A DNA stretch of 31,975 nt from a bacterium (GTDB taxonomy: Bacteria; Patescibacteriota; Minisyncoccia; Moranbacterales; UBA2206): contig JAJYJP010000003.1 of assembly GCA_021789395.1 (NCBI GenBank), positions 1 through 31,975 on the forward strand, read 5' to 3'. The first letter of the stretch is position 1. Each line of letters opens with the position of its first letter. The notes below the pieces were generated by a model. The model saw nothing but the letters and a program-made list of their open reading frames with translations. It was not told where the DNA came from and searched no databases. This document shows, piece by piece, positions 31,401 through 31,975 of this stretch. Both the position numbers and the translations under genes were made by a program.

Positions 31401-31975
31401 ATGAGCTTTTCTCGAATTTATTCAATCTTTATCCGCTACTGGTTTCTGGTCAAAAGCAATCCGACCCGCCTGGCCAGCATTTTTTTGTGGATTCTGGTCG
31501 ACATCATCCAGTGGGGTTTTATCAGCAAATATCTGGGAACTTTCGGTGCCGCCACTTTCAGTTTTGTTACTGTAATTTTGGGCGCGATCATCCTGTGGGA
31601 ATTTACCAGTCGCATCCAGCAAGGGATAATGACAGTTTTTTTAGAAGACATCTGGAGCCAGAATTTTATCAATTTTTTTGCCTCACCCTTGAAAATCGGA
31701 GAATACCTCAGCGGATTAATTATGACAAGTATTGTCACCAGCCTGTTAGGATTTTTATTGATGGTGCTTTTGGCCGGACTGGTTTTCGGCTATAATTTTT
31801 TCAAACTGGGTCTGTTGATTTTTCCTTTCATTGCGATCCTTTTTATTTTCGGGATGGCGATGGGAATTTTTATTTCGGCTGTAATTTTCCGATTGGGGCC
31901 GACCGCCGAGTGGATCGGTTGGCCCATCCCACTGGTACTTTCCATATTTTCCGGCGTCTTTTATCCGATTGCGAC
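31401..31975 (+). CDS. ABC-2 type permease, cut by the window edge
   Basis: The ATG is 1 nt after the ATPase stop codon. The visible 191 residues have a short amphipathic start (MSFSRIYSIFIRYWFL) and several long hydrophobic helices, with the LWEFTSRIQQGIMTVFLEDIWSQNFINFFASPLK loop that is typical of ABC-2 permeases of drug or polysaccharide exporters. The reading frame is open to the last base. Confidence 0.85.
   Translation, partial: MSFSRIYSIFIRYWFLVKSNPTRLASIFLWILVDIIQWGFISKYLGTFGAATFSFVTVILGAIILWEFTSRIQQGIMTVFLEDIWSQNFINFFASPLKIGEYLSGLIMTSIVTSLLGFLLMVLLAGLVFGYNFFKLGLLIFPFIAILFIFGMAMGIFISAVIFRLGPTAEWIGWPIPLVLSIFSGVFYPIA

Overview
This 32 kb window looks like part of a Candidate Phyla Radiation (Patescibacteria, probably Parcubacteria-like) chromosome. 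The reasons are tight gene packing, many small orphan proteins, mixed use of Shine-Dalgarno (SD) and SD-less starts, a lone MFS exporter, a DUF3048 protein, a PIN-PhoH protein and no biosynthetic operons. UGA is a normal stop here, so this is not an SR1/Gracilibacteria code. The lineage is an inference, not something measured.

Left part (1-8.6 kb): a tRNA-Asn gene is followed by a convergent serine recombinase and a three-gene restriction cassette, Type III Mod, an OLD-family ATPase/TOPRIM protein, and Type III Res. The genes are joined by a 1-nt overlap and a 1-nt gap and end at a terminator. A strongly folded 140-nt RNA region lies just upstream of mod. This looks like an integrated defence island.

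Middle part (8.6-12.7 kb): this is the main discovery. A two-gene operon encodes a transglutaminase-like/VWA fusion protein and a protein whose last 40 residues are the variable region (VR) of a diversity-generating retroelement (DGR). The matching template repeat (TR) lies 318 nt downstream. Over 117 aligned positions, 20 of 25 template adenines are changed in the VR, while only 1 of 92 non-adenines is changed. The TR sits inside a non-coding, hairpin-rich stretch that fits a DGR RNA. No reverse transcriptase or Avd gene is in the window, so the enzyme must act in trans or the locus is a relic.

12.7-18.4 kb: a run of small, mostly unrecognised genes with strong SD sites, many with their own promoter and terminator, together with a PIN-PhoH gene. 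There is also a 190-nt structured RNA candidate, a dispersed 16-36 nt repeat, and a glutaredoxin-like gene.

18.4-22.7 kb: SHOCT, DUF3048 and small membrane-protein genes (two behind nearly identical promoter-hairpin modules), a small orphan gene and an MFS exporter. 22.7-25.1 kb: an AT-rich four-gene operon with overlapping starts (HEPN-like, membrane-anchored, zinc-ribbon, DUF3800), possibly a defence or toxin cassette. 25.2-27.3 kb: groES-groEL under a CIRCE operator. 27.4-32 kb: an anchored beta-propeller protein, a GT4 glycosyltransferase, a secreted protein with a tandem Cys repeat, and an ABC exporter whose permease runs off the window.
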